64,000 bases of DNA, taken from Pseudomonas tohonis (GTDB lineage: Bacteria > Pseudomonadota > Gammaproteobacteria > Pseudomonadales > Pseudomonadaceae). Positions 35,705 to 45,764 of the stretch are shown here, piece by piece; the stretch's first letter is position 1; each line of letters starts with the position of its first letter. A program made the position numbers and the translations under genes. A model generated the notes under the pieces. The model was not told where the DNA came from, did no database searches, and saw nothing but the letters and a program-made list of their open reading frames with translations. The stretch is taken from positions 3,784,001 through 3,848,000 of the forward strand of contig NZ_AP023189.1 in the NCBI RefSeq assembly GCF_012767755.2. Direction: 5' to 3'.

Positions 35705-37021
35705 ATGTTCGGTTCACACCTTCGCAATGAATTGCAGGCCTACAAGAATCGCTTCCAGAACATCGACCAGAAACTGGCGGCGATACGCAGCAGCATGGCG
35801 ATGATCGATTTCACACCGGCTGGCGAGATCCTGGACGCGAACCAGGCGTTCCTGAACGTGGTGGGTTATCGCCTCGAGGAGGTGGTAGGCCAGCACCACC
35901 GGCTGTTCTGTCCCGCGAGCCTGGTGAACAGCCCGGAGTACCGGCAGTTCTGGAACCGGCTCTCGAAGGGCGAGAGCTTCAGCGACCGTTTCATGCGGCT
36001 GACCAAGGATGGCCGCGAGATCTGGCTCGAAGCCACCTATATGCCCGTCCACAACGGCGAGGGCCAGGTGGTGAGCGTCATCAAGATTGCAGCCGATATC
36101 ACCCGGCAGATCCAGGCGGAGAACAAGCAGATCAGCATGCTCACCGCCCTCGACCGCTCGATGGCGGTGATCGAGTTCAACCTGAACGGGGAAGTGCTGG
36201 AAGCCAACGAAAACTTCCTGGCCACCATGGGTTATCGAGCCGAAGAAATCCGTGGCAAGCACCACCGCATGTTTTGCGAGCCGGCGGAGGTCAACAGCGA
36301 CGATTACCGCCGTTTCTGGCAACGCTTGAATCAAGGCGAATACATCCACGAAGTCTTCAAGCGCGTCGCCAAGAGTGGCCGTGTCGTATGGCTCAGAGCC
36401 ACTTACAACCCGCTCTATGATGCGGCCGGCAAACTCTATGGCGTCGTCAAGTTCGCCAGCGACATCACCGCGCAGGTCGAGCGCCGCAACGCCGAGTCGG
36501 CCGCAGCGCAACTGGCCTATGAGATCGCCCAGAAAACCGACGGGAGCTCGGTGAAGGGCGCGGCCACGGTGGATGAAACCAGGCAGGTCGTTCGCGGCAT
36601 TTCCGAGGAACTGGACCAGGTCTCCGAGCAGATCGGCGCGCTCAGCACCCAATCGGAGCGCATCGGCAGCATCGTCCAGGTCATCAGGGGCATCGCCGAC
36701 CAGACCAACCTGCTCGCCCTCAATGCTGCGATCGAGGCTGCACGGGCAGGTGAACTCGGGCGAGGCTTTGCGGTGGTGGCGGATGAGGTTCGCAACCTGG
36801 CGTCGCGGACCAGCCAGGCGACCCTGGAAATCAACGAGGTCGTGCAGCTGAACCAGAACCTGACCCAGAGCGTCGTGACGAGCATGCTGGGCAGCCAGGA
36901 AAAAGTGAGGAAAGGTGTCGCCCTGGCAGGAGAGGCCGGAGAGGTCATGCTGGAGATCCGCGCAGAGGCGCAGCGGGTGGTGAGCGCGGTCGGCCAGCTA
37001 CGAGAAACCGTTCAGAACTAG
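35705..37021 (+). CDS. Soluble methyl-accepting chemotaxis protein with two PAS domains (BdlA-like)
   Basis: 438 residues. Two consecutive PAS-PAC units ([20 protein letters not shown] and [20 protein letters not shown]), each about 120 residues, lead into a cytoplasmic signalling domain with the conserved hairpin [21 protein letters not shown]. There are no membrane segments. Length and order match Pseudomonas BdlA, which links redox or c-di-GMP-related signals to biofilm dispersal, and Aer-like soluble receptors. No CheB/CheR genes are nearby, so it probably plugs into a chemotaxis system encoded elsewhere. Confidence 0.92.
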   Translation: MFGSHLRNELQAYKNRFQNIDQKLAAIRSSMAMIDFTPAGEILDANQAFLNVVGYRLEEVVGQHHRLFCPASLVNSPEYRQFWNRLSKGESFSDRFMRLTKDGREIWLEATYMPVHNGEGQVVSVIKIAADITRQIQAENKQISMLTALDRSMAVIEFNLNGEVLEANENFLATMGYRAEEIRGKHHRMFCEPAEVNSDDYRRFWQRLNQGEYIHEVFKRVAKSGRVVWLRATYNPLYDAAGKLYGVVKFASDITAQVERRNAESAAAQLAYEIAQKTDGSSVKGAATVDETRQVVRGISEELDQVSEQIGALSTQSERIGSIVQVIRGIADQTNLLALNAAIEAARAGELGRGFAVVADEVRNLASRTSQATLEINEVVQLNQNLTQSVVTSMLGSQEKVRKGVALAGEAGEVMLEIRAEAQRVVSAVGQLRETVQN

Positions 37022-37127
37022 ACCTGAGGCCCTGGCCGCCGGCCGTCAGCTTGCGCTCCGCAGCGCCCCTCCTCCGCCCAGGTGCGCCCTCCTCCTCCGC
37101 CACTGCCCGCGCACGCAGCCCACGCCC

Positions 37128-38018
37128 TCATTTCACGTCGTGCGCCCTCGGACCGCCGAACATCTCGTCGAGGATATTGAGGTTGAACTGGCGCTGCAGG
37201 GTGACGGCGTAGAACCGTTCGGCGATGTCAGGGACTTCGGCGTACAGCTCCAGCGCGCCGCTGCGCAGTTCGTCCTGCACCACCACGGCAGGCAGCAACG
37301 CGATATCGCCGGAGTCCCGCGCCAGCAGGCGCAGCATGGCCATGTCGTCGACCTCCGCGCAGATGTCCGGCTGCACGCCGTGGCTGTTGCAATAAACCTC
37401 GAACTGGCTGCGCACATCGCTGCTGCGGCCGGGCACGATCAGGCGGGCCTGCTGCAGGTCGCGGCGCAGGTCGAAGGGGTGGGCATCCTCGCGCGGCGGG
37501 CCGATCAGACACACGGCCTGGCGATCGAGCAGCCGGCACTGCCAGGTGCGCTGGCTATCGGCGCTGACCGCCTTGTTGGTCAGCACCACATCCAGCTTGT
37601 GCAGGGCCAGGCGCTCCAGCAGCTCATCCACGCTGCCTGACTCCAGCGTGATGCGCAGGCCTTCACGGCCGAGGAAGGGGCGCAGCAGGTTCTCCTGGAA
37701 GTTCCGCGACAAGGTGGCGACAGCGCCGATGCGCAGCGTCTGGCTGGCCTGCCGGGTGTTCTGCAGGGTGGTCTGCAGTTCGCTGCCGAGGGCGAAGATG
37801 GTGTCGGCGTAGTCCAGCACCAGCTGCCCCGCCTCGGTAAGCCGCAGGCTGCGGCCGGAGCGGATGAACAGGACATGGCCGAGCTGCTCCTCCAGCACGC
37901 GGATCTGCGTGGAGAGGGCCGATTGCGATACGTGCAGCGCGTCGGCGGCCCGGGTGAGGTTGCCTTCCTTGGCCACGGCCCAGAAGTAATGCAGGTGATG
38001 GAAATTCAGTCGGCGCAT
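37128..38018 (-). CDS. LysR-family regulator, NhaR-like, divergent from dabBA
   Basis: 296 residues. The helix-turn-helix reads MRRLNFHHLHYFWAVAKEG, NLTRAADALHVSQSALSTQI and then VLEEQLGHVLFIRSGRSLRLTEAG; the HHLHYFW start is typical of NhaR-like LysR proteins. A substrate domain follows. The start lies 103 bases from the dabB start on the opposite strand. The AT-rich spacer probably holds both promoters and the binding site. By analogy with other dab loci it would control the carbon pump in response to CO2/bicarbonate or ions. Confidence 0.9.
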   Translation of the reverse strand: MRRLNFHHLHYFWAVAKEGNLTRAADALHVSQSALSTQIRVLEEQLGHVLFIRSGRSLRLTEAGQLVLDYADTIFALGSELQTTLQNTRQASQTLRIGAVATLSRNFQENLLRPFLGREGLRITLESGSVDELLERLALHKLDVVLTNKAVSADSQRTWQCRLLDRQAVCLIGPPREDAHPFDLRRDLQQARLIVPGRSSDVRSQFEVYCNSHGVQPDICAEVDDMAMLRLLARDSGDIALLPAVVVQDELRSGALELYAEVPDIAERFYAVTLQRQFNLNILDEMFGGPRAHDVK

Positions 38019-38121
38019 TTTTCGTTCTTCTAAAGTGAACGATCAGTTCTTATCAATCTATTTTTAATAGTTCAAGCACTCTCCGACACTGGCGCCATCC
38101 AGTGTTCGCGGAGCGTGCGCC

Positions 38122-39648
38122 ATGCCCACCCTGTCTCTTTCCCTGGCCCAGCTGTTGCCCTGGGTCTACGCCCTGGCCCTGCTGCCGGCGGCCTGCATCG
38201 GCTCGCCACGCCGGCTCTGGTGGCCGGCCCGCACGGCCGGCTACCTGGGGCTGGCCGTCGTCGCTGCCGCCTGGCTGCAGGCCGCCCTGGACGGGCAGGA
38301 CAACGACCGGCTCGGTCTTGCGATGGCCGGCCTGGTCGCCCTGCTGGCCATGGTGATCACCGACTACTCGCTCCGCTACCTGGATGGCGAGCCGGGGCAG
38401 CGCCGTTATGTGCTGGCCTTGCTCGGCACCCTGGCCGCCGTGGCGACGGTGGTGACCAGCGCTGACCTGTACCTGCTGGTCGGTGCCTGGATCTTGTCCA
38501 GCCTGTGCCTGCACCCCTTGCTCACCTTCTACCGCGACCGCCCCCAGGCCGTCGTGGTGGCCCACAAGAAATTCCTCGCCAGCCGGCTGGCCGATGCCTG
38601 CCTGTTGCTGGCCACGGTGCTGCTGGTGCGCGCGAGTGGTGACAGCCAGATCGCCGCCATCCTGGAAGCGGTCGACGCACGCCTCCAGGCAAGCGGCCAG
38701 CTCGGCTGGGATCTGCACCTCGCAGCCCTGCTGCTGGCCCTGGCGGTGATCCTCAAGTCGGCCCAGCTGCCGGTCCACGGTTGGCTGATCCAGGTGATGG
38801 AGGCGCCGACACCGGTCTCGGCGCTGCTGCATGCCGGGCTGGTCAACCTGGGGGGATTCCTGCTGCTGCGCTTCGCCCCGCTGCTGTCCGCTGCCACTCC
38901 GGCGCAAAGCCTCCTGGTGCTGGTCGGCGGTCTCACGGCGGTGATCGCCGCCCTGGTGATGATGACCCGCATCAGCATCAAGGTCCGCCTGGCGTGGTCG
39001 ACCTGTGCGCAGATGGGGCTGATGCTCCTGGAGTGCGGCCTTGGCCTGTACGAGCTGGCCCTGGTGCACCTGCTGGCCCACTCGCTGTACAAGGCCCATG
39101 CCTTCCTGGCTGCCGGCGAGACCGTGGCCCAGGCCCGCCACCACGCGCTGCACCCACAGGCGCCCGCGCCCGGGTTGGGCAGCCTGGTGCTCGCCCTGTT
39201 GCTGGCGGGCGTGACGCTGGCCGTGCTGCACTGGCTCTGGACATGGGCGTTGCCCGGCTACGCGCTGCCGCTGGTGGCCCTGACGCTCCTGGCAATCGGC
39301 CTGGCGCCCTGGTGCCTGCGCCGAGGCCAGCTGGCATATGGGTCGGCCATGTTCGCCCTGCTGCTGGGCGCGTACCTGGCCTGGCACCAGGCGGCCGGAT
39401 GGATCCTCCACCAGCAGCTCGCCGAAGCGCCGACGCCGCTGAGCGGGCTGGCCGTGCTGCTGTTCCTCGGCCTCTATCTACTGCAGGCCGTGATTCTCGC
39501 CCGTCCCCACGGCGCCCTGGCGCAACGCCTCTACCCCCTGGCCTTCGCCGGCTTCTACCTGGACGAGCACTTCACCCGCCTGACCTTCCGCCTGTGGCCC
39601 GTGCGCCCGCCGCAGCACGCTCTTTCACCCCACGGAGACCGCCCATGA
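38122..39648 (+). CDS. dabB: Inorganic carbon pump, membrane subunit (NuoL/MrpA-like)
   Basis: 508 residues with about 13 to 14 hydrophobic segments and the proton-channel features of the complex I/Mrp antiporter family: KSAQLPVHGWLIQVMEAPTPVSALLHAGLVNLGGFLLLRF is present in full near residues 210-250, along with the conserved HSLYKAHAFL loop. With DabA it forms an energy-coupled pump that captures CO2 as bicarbonate. Its TGA overlaps the dabA ATG (ATGA), which couples their translation. It is controlled from the shared region with the LysR gene. Confidence 0.93.
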   Translation: MPTLSLSLAQLLPWVYALALLPAACIGSPRRLWWPARTAGYLGLAVVAAAWLQAALDGQDNDRLGLAMAGLVALLAMVITDYSLRYLDGEPGQRRYVLALLGTLAAVATVVTSADLYLLVGAWILSSLCLHPLLTFYRDRPQAVVVAHKKFLASRLADACLLLATVLLVRASGDSQIAAILEAVDARLQASGQLGWDLHLAALLLALAVILKSAQLPVHGWLIQVMEAPTPVSALLHAGLVNLGGFLLLRFAPLLSAATPAQSLLVLVGGLTAVIAALVMMTRISIKVRLAWSTCAQMGLMLLECGLGLYELALVHLLAHSLYKAHAFLAAGETVAQARHHALHPQAPAPGLGSLVLALLLAGVTLAVLHWLWTWALPGYALPLVALTLLAIGLAPWCLRRGQLAYGSAMFALLLGAYLAWHQAAGWILHQQLAEAPTPLSGLAVLLFLGLYLLQAVILARPHGALAQRLYPLAFAGFYLDEHFTRLTFRLWPVRPPQHALSPHGDRP

Positions 39649-42092
39649 CCGCGCTCGAACCCATCACCGGCCTCGAGCCGGACGCCCTGCACGAGATCGC
39701 TCGCCAGGCCTGCGCCCGGATCGCGCCAACCTGGCCACTGGATCGGATGATCGCCGTCAGCCCGCTATGGGAACGGCGCGACCAGGACTGGCAGACCGTC
39801 GCCAGGCAGCTCTGGCAGCGCGCCGGCATCCGCTTGACCCTCGGCGCCGCCGACTATCGCCAGGCGTGGCGGGACGGGGGTATCGCCACGCGCCATCTGC
39901 ACCAGGCACTGGCCGAGCACGGCGCGGCGGGAACGACCGCACAGCTGCTGCAGGCACTGGACGCTGCCGAGGAGCCCGGTCCGGGATTGCCGCTTCTGGA
40001 GGACCTGACCGAGCCGGGCATCCCGCTGCCCGGCTGGCCCGTGCTGATCACCCAGCAGATCGGTCAATGCTGCGCCGCCTGGTTCGACCACGAGCAGGCG
40101 GACTGGCGTCCAGGCGAGGGCAGCGGGCTCTACCAGGCCTGGCACAGCAGCATGCTGGCAGACAAGGGCTTGAGCGTGCTCAGCGCGTGTCGCGACCTGC
40201 ACCAGCGCATCGTCGAGCTGCCGGAACACCCCCAGGCAGCCCTGGAGACGGCGGTGCGGCGGCTCGGCTTGACGCCGGACGACTGGGCACCCTGGTTCGA
40301 CTGCCTGCTGCTGCGTTCCCTGGGATGGGCGTCCTGGTGCGCCTACCGCCGCTGGCAGGCCAATCTGCGGGGCGAAGACGACCAGACGATGCTCGAGCTG
40401 CTCGCCATCCGGGCGGCCTGGGAGTCGCTGGTGGATGACCGTCGGCGTGACGGTGACAGCCGCTGGCGGCGTTGGCGTTCGGCCTGGCAGGAGCACCTGC
40501 TGCAGCCGCCGTCGGCCACCTGGCAGGCGCTGCAGGTGTGGCAGCGGGCCGACGAGCTGGCGTGGCAGGAGCGACTGCAACACACACTGTGCCGGGCCAC
40601 ACCCGCCGAACGGCCGCAGCAACCGCTGGCCAAGCTGTTCTTCTGCATCGACGTACGCTCCGAACCGCTGCGACGCGCGCTCGAACACGCCTGCCCGGAG
40701 CTGGAAACCGGCGGCTTCGCCGGCTTCTTCGGACTGCCGATCGCCTACACCCCGCTGGGTACCCGGGCCACGCGCCCGCAACTGCCGGGCCTGCTCGCCC
40801 CGCAGCTGCAGGTCAGTGACGGCAGTGGCGACGCCATCCGGGACCGGCAACTGGCGCGGGAACGCCGGGGCCGCCTGGCGCGCCAGGGGCACTGGCGCCT
40901 GTTCGAGCGGCTGCCGGCATCGACCTTCACGCTGGTCGAGAGCCTGGGCCTGGGCTACGCCGGCGCGCTGCTGGGCCGGACCTACGGCCTGGCCGGCGGC
41001 GCAGCCCAGTCGGAGCGCAGCGCCTGGCGCCGCGTCGAATGGCAATGCCTGGAGCCACGCTTGCTGGAGGTGACGCTGCAACAGAAGGTCGAGCTGGCCG
41101 AGCGCATCCTCAAGGCCCTGGGCCTCGACGGTCCCGTGCCTCCGCTGCTGGTGCTGCTCGGCCACGGCAGCCAGAGCGCCAACAACCCCCAGGCGGCCGG
41201 GCTCGACTGCGGCGCATGCTGTGGCCAGAGCGGCGAGATCAACGCGCGCCTGCTGGCCAGCCTGCTCAACGACACCGAGGTCCGGGAGGGCCTGCGCGAG
41301 CGCGGGCTCGACCTGCCGGCGCACTGCCATGTCCTGGCCGGCCTGCACAACACCACGACCGATGAGGTGCAGGTGTTCGGCGTCGAGACGCTTGCGCAGG
41401 CCCTGCAGCCCAGCTGGCTGCGCCTGCGCGCGGCGCTGGACAGCGCCACCATGGAAGTACGCCGGCAACGGGCCATCAAACTGGGGCTGGCCCCGGTGCG
41501 CGAGCAGCCTGGCAAGCTGCTCGGACGGCTGCGCCGGCGCGCCCGCGACTGGGCTCAGACCCGCCCCGAATGGGGCCTGGCCGACAATGCCGCGTTCATC
41601 GCCGCGCCCCGTTCGCGCACCCGTGGCGTGGACCTGCAGGGCCGCGCCTTCCTGCACGACTATGACTGGCGGCGGGACGAGGACGGCCGGATGCTTGAGC
41701 TGATCATGACCGCGCCCATGGTGGTAGCGCACTGGATCAACCTGCAGTACTTCACCTCGACCACCGACAACCTGCGCCTGGGTAGCGGCAACAAGCTGCT
41801 GCACAACGTGGTCGGCGGGCAGATCGGCGTATTCGAGGGCAACGGCGGCGACCTGCGCATCGGCCTGGCCCGCCAGTCGCTGCACGATGGCCGGCAATGG
41901 ATGCATCGTCCGCTGCGCCTGCACGTGGTGATCGAGGCGCCGCAGGGCATGATCGACCGGGTCATCGCGACCCAGGCGGTGGTGCGCGACCTGGTGCAGC
42001 ACGGCTGGCTGCACCTGCTGCGCATCGACGGCCATCCCGCGCGAATGGAGCGACGCACATCCGCAGGCTGGCAGGCGCTACCGATGGACTGA
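39645..42092 (+). CDS. dabA: Inorganic carbon pump, carbonic-anhydrase-like subunit (DUF2309)
   Basis: 815 residues, the usual DabA length. The zinc site of DabA is visible: Cys334 and Asp336 in FFCIDVRSEP, His507 in LLGHGSQSANNP and Cys522 in GLDCGACCGQ. The 173- and 15-residue spacings between these match Halothiobacillus DabA (C351, D353, H524, C539). The enzyme is thought to hydrate CO2 in one direction, driven by DabB. The start was set to the ATGA overlap with dabB; reading frames open further upstream lie inside dabB. Confidence 0.95.
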   Translation: MTALEPITGLEPDALHEIARQACARIAPTWPLDRMIAVSPLWERRDQDWQTVARQLWQRAGIRLTLGAADYRQAWRDGGIATRHLHQALAEHGAAGTTAQLLQALDAAEEPGPGLPLLEDLTEPGIPLPGWPVLITQQIGQCCAAWFDHEQADWRPGEGSGLYQAWHSSMLADKGLSVLSACRDLHQRIVELPEHPQAALETAVRRLGLTPDDWAPWFDCLLLRSLGWASWCAYRRWQANLRGEDDQTMLELLAIRAAWESLVDDRRRDGDSRWRRWRSAWQEHLLQPPSATWQALQVWQRADELAWQERLQHTLCRATPAERPQQPLAKLFFCIDVRSEPLRRALEHACPELETGGFAGFFGLPIAYTPLGTRATRPQLPGLLAPQLQVSDGSGDAIRDRQLARERRGRLARQGHWRLFERLPASTFTLVESLGLGYAGALLGRTYGLAGGAAQSERSAWRRVEWQCLEPRLLEVTLQQKVELAERILKALGLDGPVPPLLVLLGHGSQSANNPQAAGLDCGACCGQSGEINARLLASLLNDTEVREGLRERGLDLPAHCHVLAGLHNTTTDEVQVFGVETLAQALQPSWLRLRAALDSATMEVRRQRAIKLGLAPVREQPGKLLGRLRRRARDWAQTRPEWGLADNAAFIAAPRSRTRGVDLQGRAFLHDYDWRRDEDGRMLELIMTAPMVVAHWINLQYFTSTTDNLRLGSGNKLLHNVVGGQIGVFEGNGGDLRIGLARQSLHDGRQWMHRPLRLHVVIEAPQGMIDRVIATQAVVRDLVQHGWLHLLRIDGHPARMERRTSAGWQALPMD

Positions 42093-42101
42093 GCGCCCCG
42101 T

Positions 42102-42137
42102 CACAGCCGCCGCCCGAACCTTCAGGCGGCGGCTGTG
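42102..42137. terminator. Hairpin between convergent dabA and EAL genes
   Basis: CACAGCCGCCGCC (42102-42114) and GGCGGCGGCTGTG (42125-42137) pair perfectly around a ten-base loop, starting nine bases past the dabA stop and ending nine bases before the EAL gene's stop. A bidirectional terminator is likely despite the absence of a T run. Confidence 0.6.
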
Positions 42138-42146
42138 GCGATCGAT

Positions 42147-42935
42147 CTAGTTCTCGGCATCCCGCGGAAAGACAGCCTGTGCCAGCCGTGCGATTTCGGG
42201 CCGGGCGAAGAGGTAGCCTTGCATGAGCTCGATGCCGAGAGTGAGCAGCGCATCGCACTCCTCGCGCGTTTCGATGCCCTCGGCCACGACCACGATGTTC
42301 AGGCGTTTGGCGACCAACACGATGCCTTCGACTATCGCGGCCCTCACCGGGTCCCGATCGATGTTCCGGGTGAGCGCCATATCGATCTTCAGCACCTGCG
42401 GCTGGAACATCGCCAGTAGGTTCAACCCGGAGTAACCCGAGCCGAAATCGTCGATGGATGTGGTGAAGCCGCGGCGCTCGTACTCCTCGAAAATCGACTT
42501 CAGGTGCAGCGGGTCGTCGACACGCTCACCTTCGGTCACTTCGAACATCAACCGCTCCGGCGGGAACTCGAACAGCCTGGCCGCCTCCAGGGTGGCTCGG
42601 ATGCAGGTCTCGGCCCGGTACACGGCCTTTGGCAGGAAATTGATGCTGAGCTTGCAGTCCGGAATGCCCAGCAGCCCCAGCGCCGTCGCCCTCTCGATGG
42701 CCTTGACCCGGCAGGCCTGGTCAAAGCGGTACCGGTTGGCATCATCGACCCGCTCCAGGATGCTGGCCGCGGACTCGCCGTTCACGCCGCGAACCAGGGC
42801 CTCGTAAGCGAAGGGCTTGCGGGTTCTGACGTTGACTATCGGCTGGAACGCCATCGTGAACTCGAACCCCAACCCTTCCAGGTTGCGACACTCTGCGCAG
42901 CCGACCGATTCGAATCGCGCGAAATCCTGGGGCAT
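42147..42935 (-). CDS. EAL-domain protein (c-di-GMP phosphodiesterase type), stand-alone
   Basis: 262 residues from the ATG at 42935, which has GAGGA ten bases upstream; an open frame continues 77 codons further without a ribosome site and is not used. A short N-terminus with a CAEC pair is followed directly by EAL: MAFQPIVNVRTRKPFAYEALVRG, SINFLPKAVY, FEVTEGERV, IDDFGSGYSGLNLL and VVAEGIET. The E-A-L and the metal-binding acids are present, so activity is possible. The paired cysteines at the start could bind a metal or act as a redox switch. Confidence 0.9.
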   Translation of the reverse strand: MPQDFARFESVGCAECRNLEGLGFEFTMAFQPIVNVRTRKPFAYEALVRGVNGESAASILERVDDANRYRFDQACRVKAIERATALGLLGIPDCKLSINFLPKAVYRAETCIRATLEAARLFEFPPERLMFEVTEGERVDDPLHLKSIFEEYERRGFTTSIDDFGSGYSGLNLLAMFQPQVLKIDMALTRNIDRDPVRAAIVEGIVLVAKRLNIVVVAEGIETREECDALLTLGIELMQGYLFARPEIARLAQAVFPRDAEN

Positions 42936-43253
42936 GGCTGTTCCTCGAAGTGTTTGGCAAGCGCCGGATGCAAACGTGGCGCCTCGACAGATTGATCGGG
43001 CTGCATAGACGTTAGCAGTGCTGCCCGATGCGCATTTTTGAAAGCGTTCCACAGCATCGTGCTTCAGGGACGCGTCCAGGATCGCAGCCAGTCTCGGCAC
43101 CACGGTACTCAGGACTGAGGCCATGGTAATCCACCCCATCCAGCGCCTGCATCTGCAGGATGGCATCGGCCGGCGTGGCGATCACATCGGGGCTGGCCAC
43201 GCAGCCTGGCGGCACGATGGCAACCCCGAGTTCGGCCGGCGCCTGGATGGACG
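42936..43253. other. Intergenic region (318 bp) with a possible gene fragment
   Basis: On the minus strand one frame from about 43250 down to 43080 reads protein-like text: APAELGVAIVPPGCVASPDV, then ATPADAILQMQALDGV. It has no start or ribosome site of its own and enters from the end of the MFS gene in another frame. I take it as a possible decayed gene end. No function can be assigned. Confidence 0.3.
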
Positions 43254-44687
43254 TTATCGGGAATCCGAACGGGGCGCCGTGGCGTAGAGCGCGAGCACGG
43301 CGGACAGGCTCAGGCACAGGGCGATGCCCAGCAGTGCGGCGATAAAGCCCTGGGCGACCGTGGCCGGGCTGTGGGCCGGCGCGGCGACGGCGTAGAACAA
43401 GCCGCCGAGCACCGCCACGCCGAGGGCGGCACTGATTTGCAACGCGGAGTTGACCAGGCCGGAAACCATCCCGGAACCACCCGCCGGGGCGCGGTCGATC
43501 ACGCTCCGGATCAGGGTCGGCAGTGCCCACCCCTGACCGAAGCCCAGCAGCCCGACGCCCAGGATCATCGGCACCAGGGCGGGCCGTTCACCCGCAGCCG
43601 CGGCCCCCACCGCTGCGCTCAGGACCAGGCAGCCCAGCGCTTCCAGGAGCATCCCCAGGGCAGGCACCCAGCGACCGAAGCGGCGGATGGCGGCGGGTGT
43701 GGTCAGCGGCCCGACCAGGAAGCCGACGCCGAAGGGCACGAACATCAGGCCGGTGACCACCGGTGAGGCGCCGAGGGCGTCCTGCAGGTACACCGAAAAG
43801 GACAGGAAGAAGGCGGCCACCACGTAGAAGAACAGCGCGCCGACCAGCCCCGCCAGCAAGCGCGGCGACCGGGCCAGCTGGGGGCTGAGCAGTGGGGTGC
43901 CGCCGCGCCGCTGAAGGGCCGCCTCATGGCGCCAGAACACCACGGCAACCAGGGGCGCGCCCAGCAACATCAGGCACAGCCACCACGGCCAGCCCAGCTC
44001 GCGGCCTTGCACCAGGGGCACCACCAACAGCCCCAGCGTGAGCGCACAGAGCAGCACGCCGAGGCGATCCAGCGCGGCCGGCGTGGCGCTGCGGGTATCC
44101 GGCAGGAAGGGTATGCCGGCGAGGAAAACCGCAGCCACGATGGGCAGGTTGATCAGGAAGATCACCCGCCACTGCAGCCCGAACACATCGGCCGCGATCA
44201 GCACACCGCCCAGGACCTGGGCGAGCACGGCGGCGAAGCCAAGCGCCGCGCCATAGACCGCCAGTGCCCGCGAGCGCTCCTGCTCGGGAAACAGGGCATG
44301 GATGGACGCCAGCCCCTGCGGCGCCATGGCGGCGGCACTCAGCCCCTGCAGCACCCGGCCAACGATCAGCACCGGCGGCGAGGCCGCCAGCCCACAGATC
44401 AGCGAAGCCACCCCGAAGCCGGCCATCCCCGCCAGGAACACCCGGCGCCGGCCGAACAGGTCGCCCAGGCGCCCGCCGGAGATCAGGAAAACCGCATAGG
44501 TCGCGGCATAGGCCGAGATCACCCATTCGATCTGGGCGGGCGTCGCACCCAGCCCCTGGCGAATGGACGGCAAGGCCACATTGACGATGAAGAAATCCAG
44601 CGGGGGCAGGAACGCACCGGCCAGCAGCACCGCGAAGGCCAGCCAGCGCCGAGGCGCCGTGGCGACGGCCGAAGTGGGAAGAGTCAT
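43254..44687 (-). CDS. MFS drug exporter, 14-TM DHA2 type
   Basis: 477 residues with about 14 hydrophobic segments. Motif A is present after helix 2 (GGRLGDLFGRRRVFLAG), and the DHA2 motif C-like region AALGFAAVLAQVLGGVLI follows, with LDFFIVNVALPSI in helix 1. EmrB/QacA-type transporters of this shape export drugs or metabolites using the proton gradient. It is divergent from a LysR gene 208 bases away, which probably regulates it. Confidence 0.9.
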   Translation of the reverse strand: MTLPTSAVATAPRRWLAFAVLLAGAFLPPLDFFIVNVALPSIRQGLGATPAQIEWVISAYAATYAVFLISGGRLGDLFGRRRVFLAGMAGFGVASLICGLAASPPVLIVGRVLQGLSAAAMAPQGLASIHALFPEQERSRALAVYGAALGFAAVLAQVLGGVLIAADVFGLQWRVIFLINLPIVAAVFLAGIPFLPDTRSATPAALDRLGVLLCALTLGLLVVPLVQGRELGWPWWLCLMLLGAPLVAVVFWRHEAALQRRGGTPLLSPQLARSPRLLAGLVGALFFYVVAAFFLSFSVYLQDALGASPVVTGLMFVPFGVGFLVGPLTTPAAIRRFGRWVPALGMLLEALGCLVLSAAVGAAAAGERPALVPMILGVGLLGFGQGWALPTLIRSVIDRAPAGGSGMVSGLVNSALQISAALGVAVLGGLFYAVAAPAHSPATVAQGFIAALLGIALCLSLSAVLALYATAPRSDSR

Positions 44688-44895
44688 GGCATAGCCTCCG
44701 TAAACAGCACGTGCCGGCAGGGACGAACACGGGCGCCTGGCCTGGCCAGCGCGCCGCTACGTACACTGTCGAGCGGCGAGGGATTGGCCTGGCGACACCG
44801 CCAGGCCGAACGTGGCCGCAGTTTGGAAGTCGGGAGGCGCTGGCGGGACTGCCATCGCTGCACATTGCGCGTTCATTTTTGTAAGGGGTGGCAGG

Positions 44896-45750
44896 GTGGA
44901 TTGGGACGACTTGCGGTTTTTCCTGGCGATAGCACGTACCGGCTCCCTGGGCGCTGCAGCCAAGTACCTGGGCGTCAGCCACCCCACCGTGGGCAGGCGT
45001 TTGCAGGCACTGGAGCAGGCCAGCGGCCAGGCGTTCTTCCGGCGCACCAGCGAGGGCCTGGTGCCGACCGCGATCGGCGACGGCATCCTGAGCCTCGCGG
45101 AGGAAATGGAAAGCAGCGCCCTGGCCATCGCCCGGCGCATCGATGGCAGCGACGAACAGCCCGAAGGCATCCTGCGCATTTCTTCGGCCGACTGGTTTGC
45201 CGGCTACGTGCTGGCACCGGTGCTGAGCGAACTGGTGCGCCGCTACCCCGCCGTGGTGCCCGAGGTGATGGCCGGGCAGCGGCTGTCGGACCTCACCCGC
45301 CGCGAAGCGGACATTGCCTTTCGCATCGTGCCGTTCGACCAGCCGGACATCGTGCAACGCCGGCTGATGACCATGCCCTACGGCCTGTACAGCAGCGCCG
45401 CCCTGCCCTTCGAACCCGGCCCGGATGGCGCGGGCTGCAAGTTGATCCTGATGAACACCGCGCAGGCCTACTACCCCGATGTGATGTGGGCCCAGCGCAT
45501 GCTGCCCGCCGCGCGCACGGTGTTCACCAGCAGCAGCCGCACCGTGCAGGCGCGGATGTGCGCGCAGGGCCTGGGGGTGGCGGTACTGCCGCGCCTGCTG
45601 GGCGATCAGCTGCCGGCCCTGACCCGCATCGATCTCGGTGAGGCCCCGCCATCACGGGATATCTGGATGGGCTACCACCAGGACATGCGGCGCCTGGACC
45701 GCCTGCGCGCGCTGGCGGAGCTGGCCGGCGAGATGCTCGGCAACCCCTGA
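44896..45750 (+). CDS. LysR-family regulator, divergent from the MFS exporter
   Basis: 284 residues from a GTG start (VDWDDLRFFLAIARTGSLGAAAK) that has a GGGGTGGCAGG site just upstream; upstream ATGs give an odd Gly/Ala-rich leader and are not preferred. The helix-turn-helix includes VSHPTVGRRLQALEQASGQAFFRRTSEG. The effector domain is of LysR type. It is presumably the regulator of the divergent MFS gene. Confidence 0.88.
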   Translation: MDWDDLRFFLAIARTGSLGAAAKYLGVSHPTVGRRLQALEQASGQAFFRRTSEGLVPTAIGDGILSLAEEMESSALAIARRIDGSDEQPEGILRISSADWFAGYVLAPVLSELVRRYPAVVPEVMAGQRLSDLTRREADIAFRIVPFDQPDIVQRRLMTMPYGLYSSAALPFEPGPDGAGCKLILMNTAQAYYPDVMWAQRMLPAARTVFTSSSRTVQARMCAQGLGVAVLPRLLGDQLPALTRIDLGEAPPSRDIWMGYHQDMRRLDRLRALAELAGEMLGNP

Positions 45751-45764
45751 GGCAGCAGCGGCAG

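Noticed and set aside
38053..39411. 452-codon minus-strand frame rich in Gln, Gly and Arg
   Set aside because: Antisense to dabB, low-complexity composition and no start site.
43080..43250. Protein-like minus-strand stretch with GVAIVPPGCVASPDV
   Set aside because: No start, ribosome site or recognised family; may be a decayed gene but cannot be supported as a CDS.
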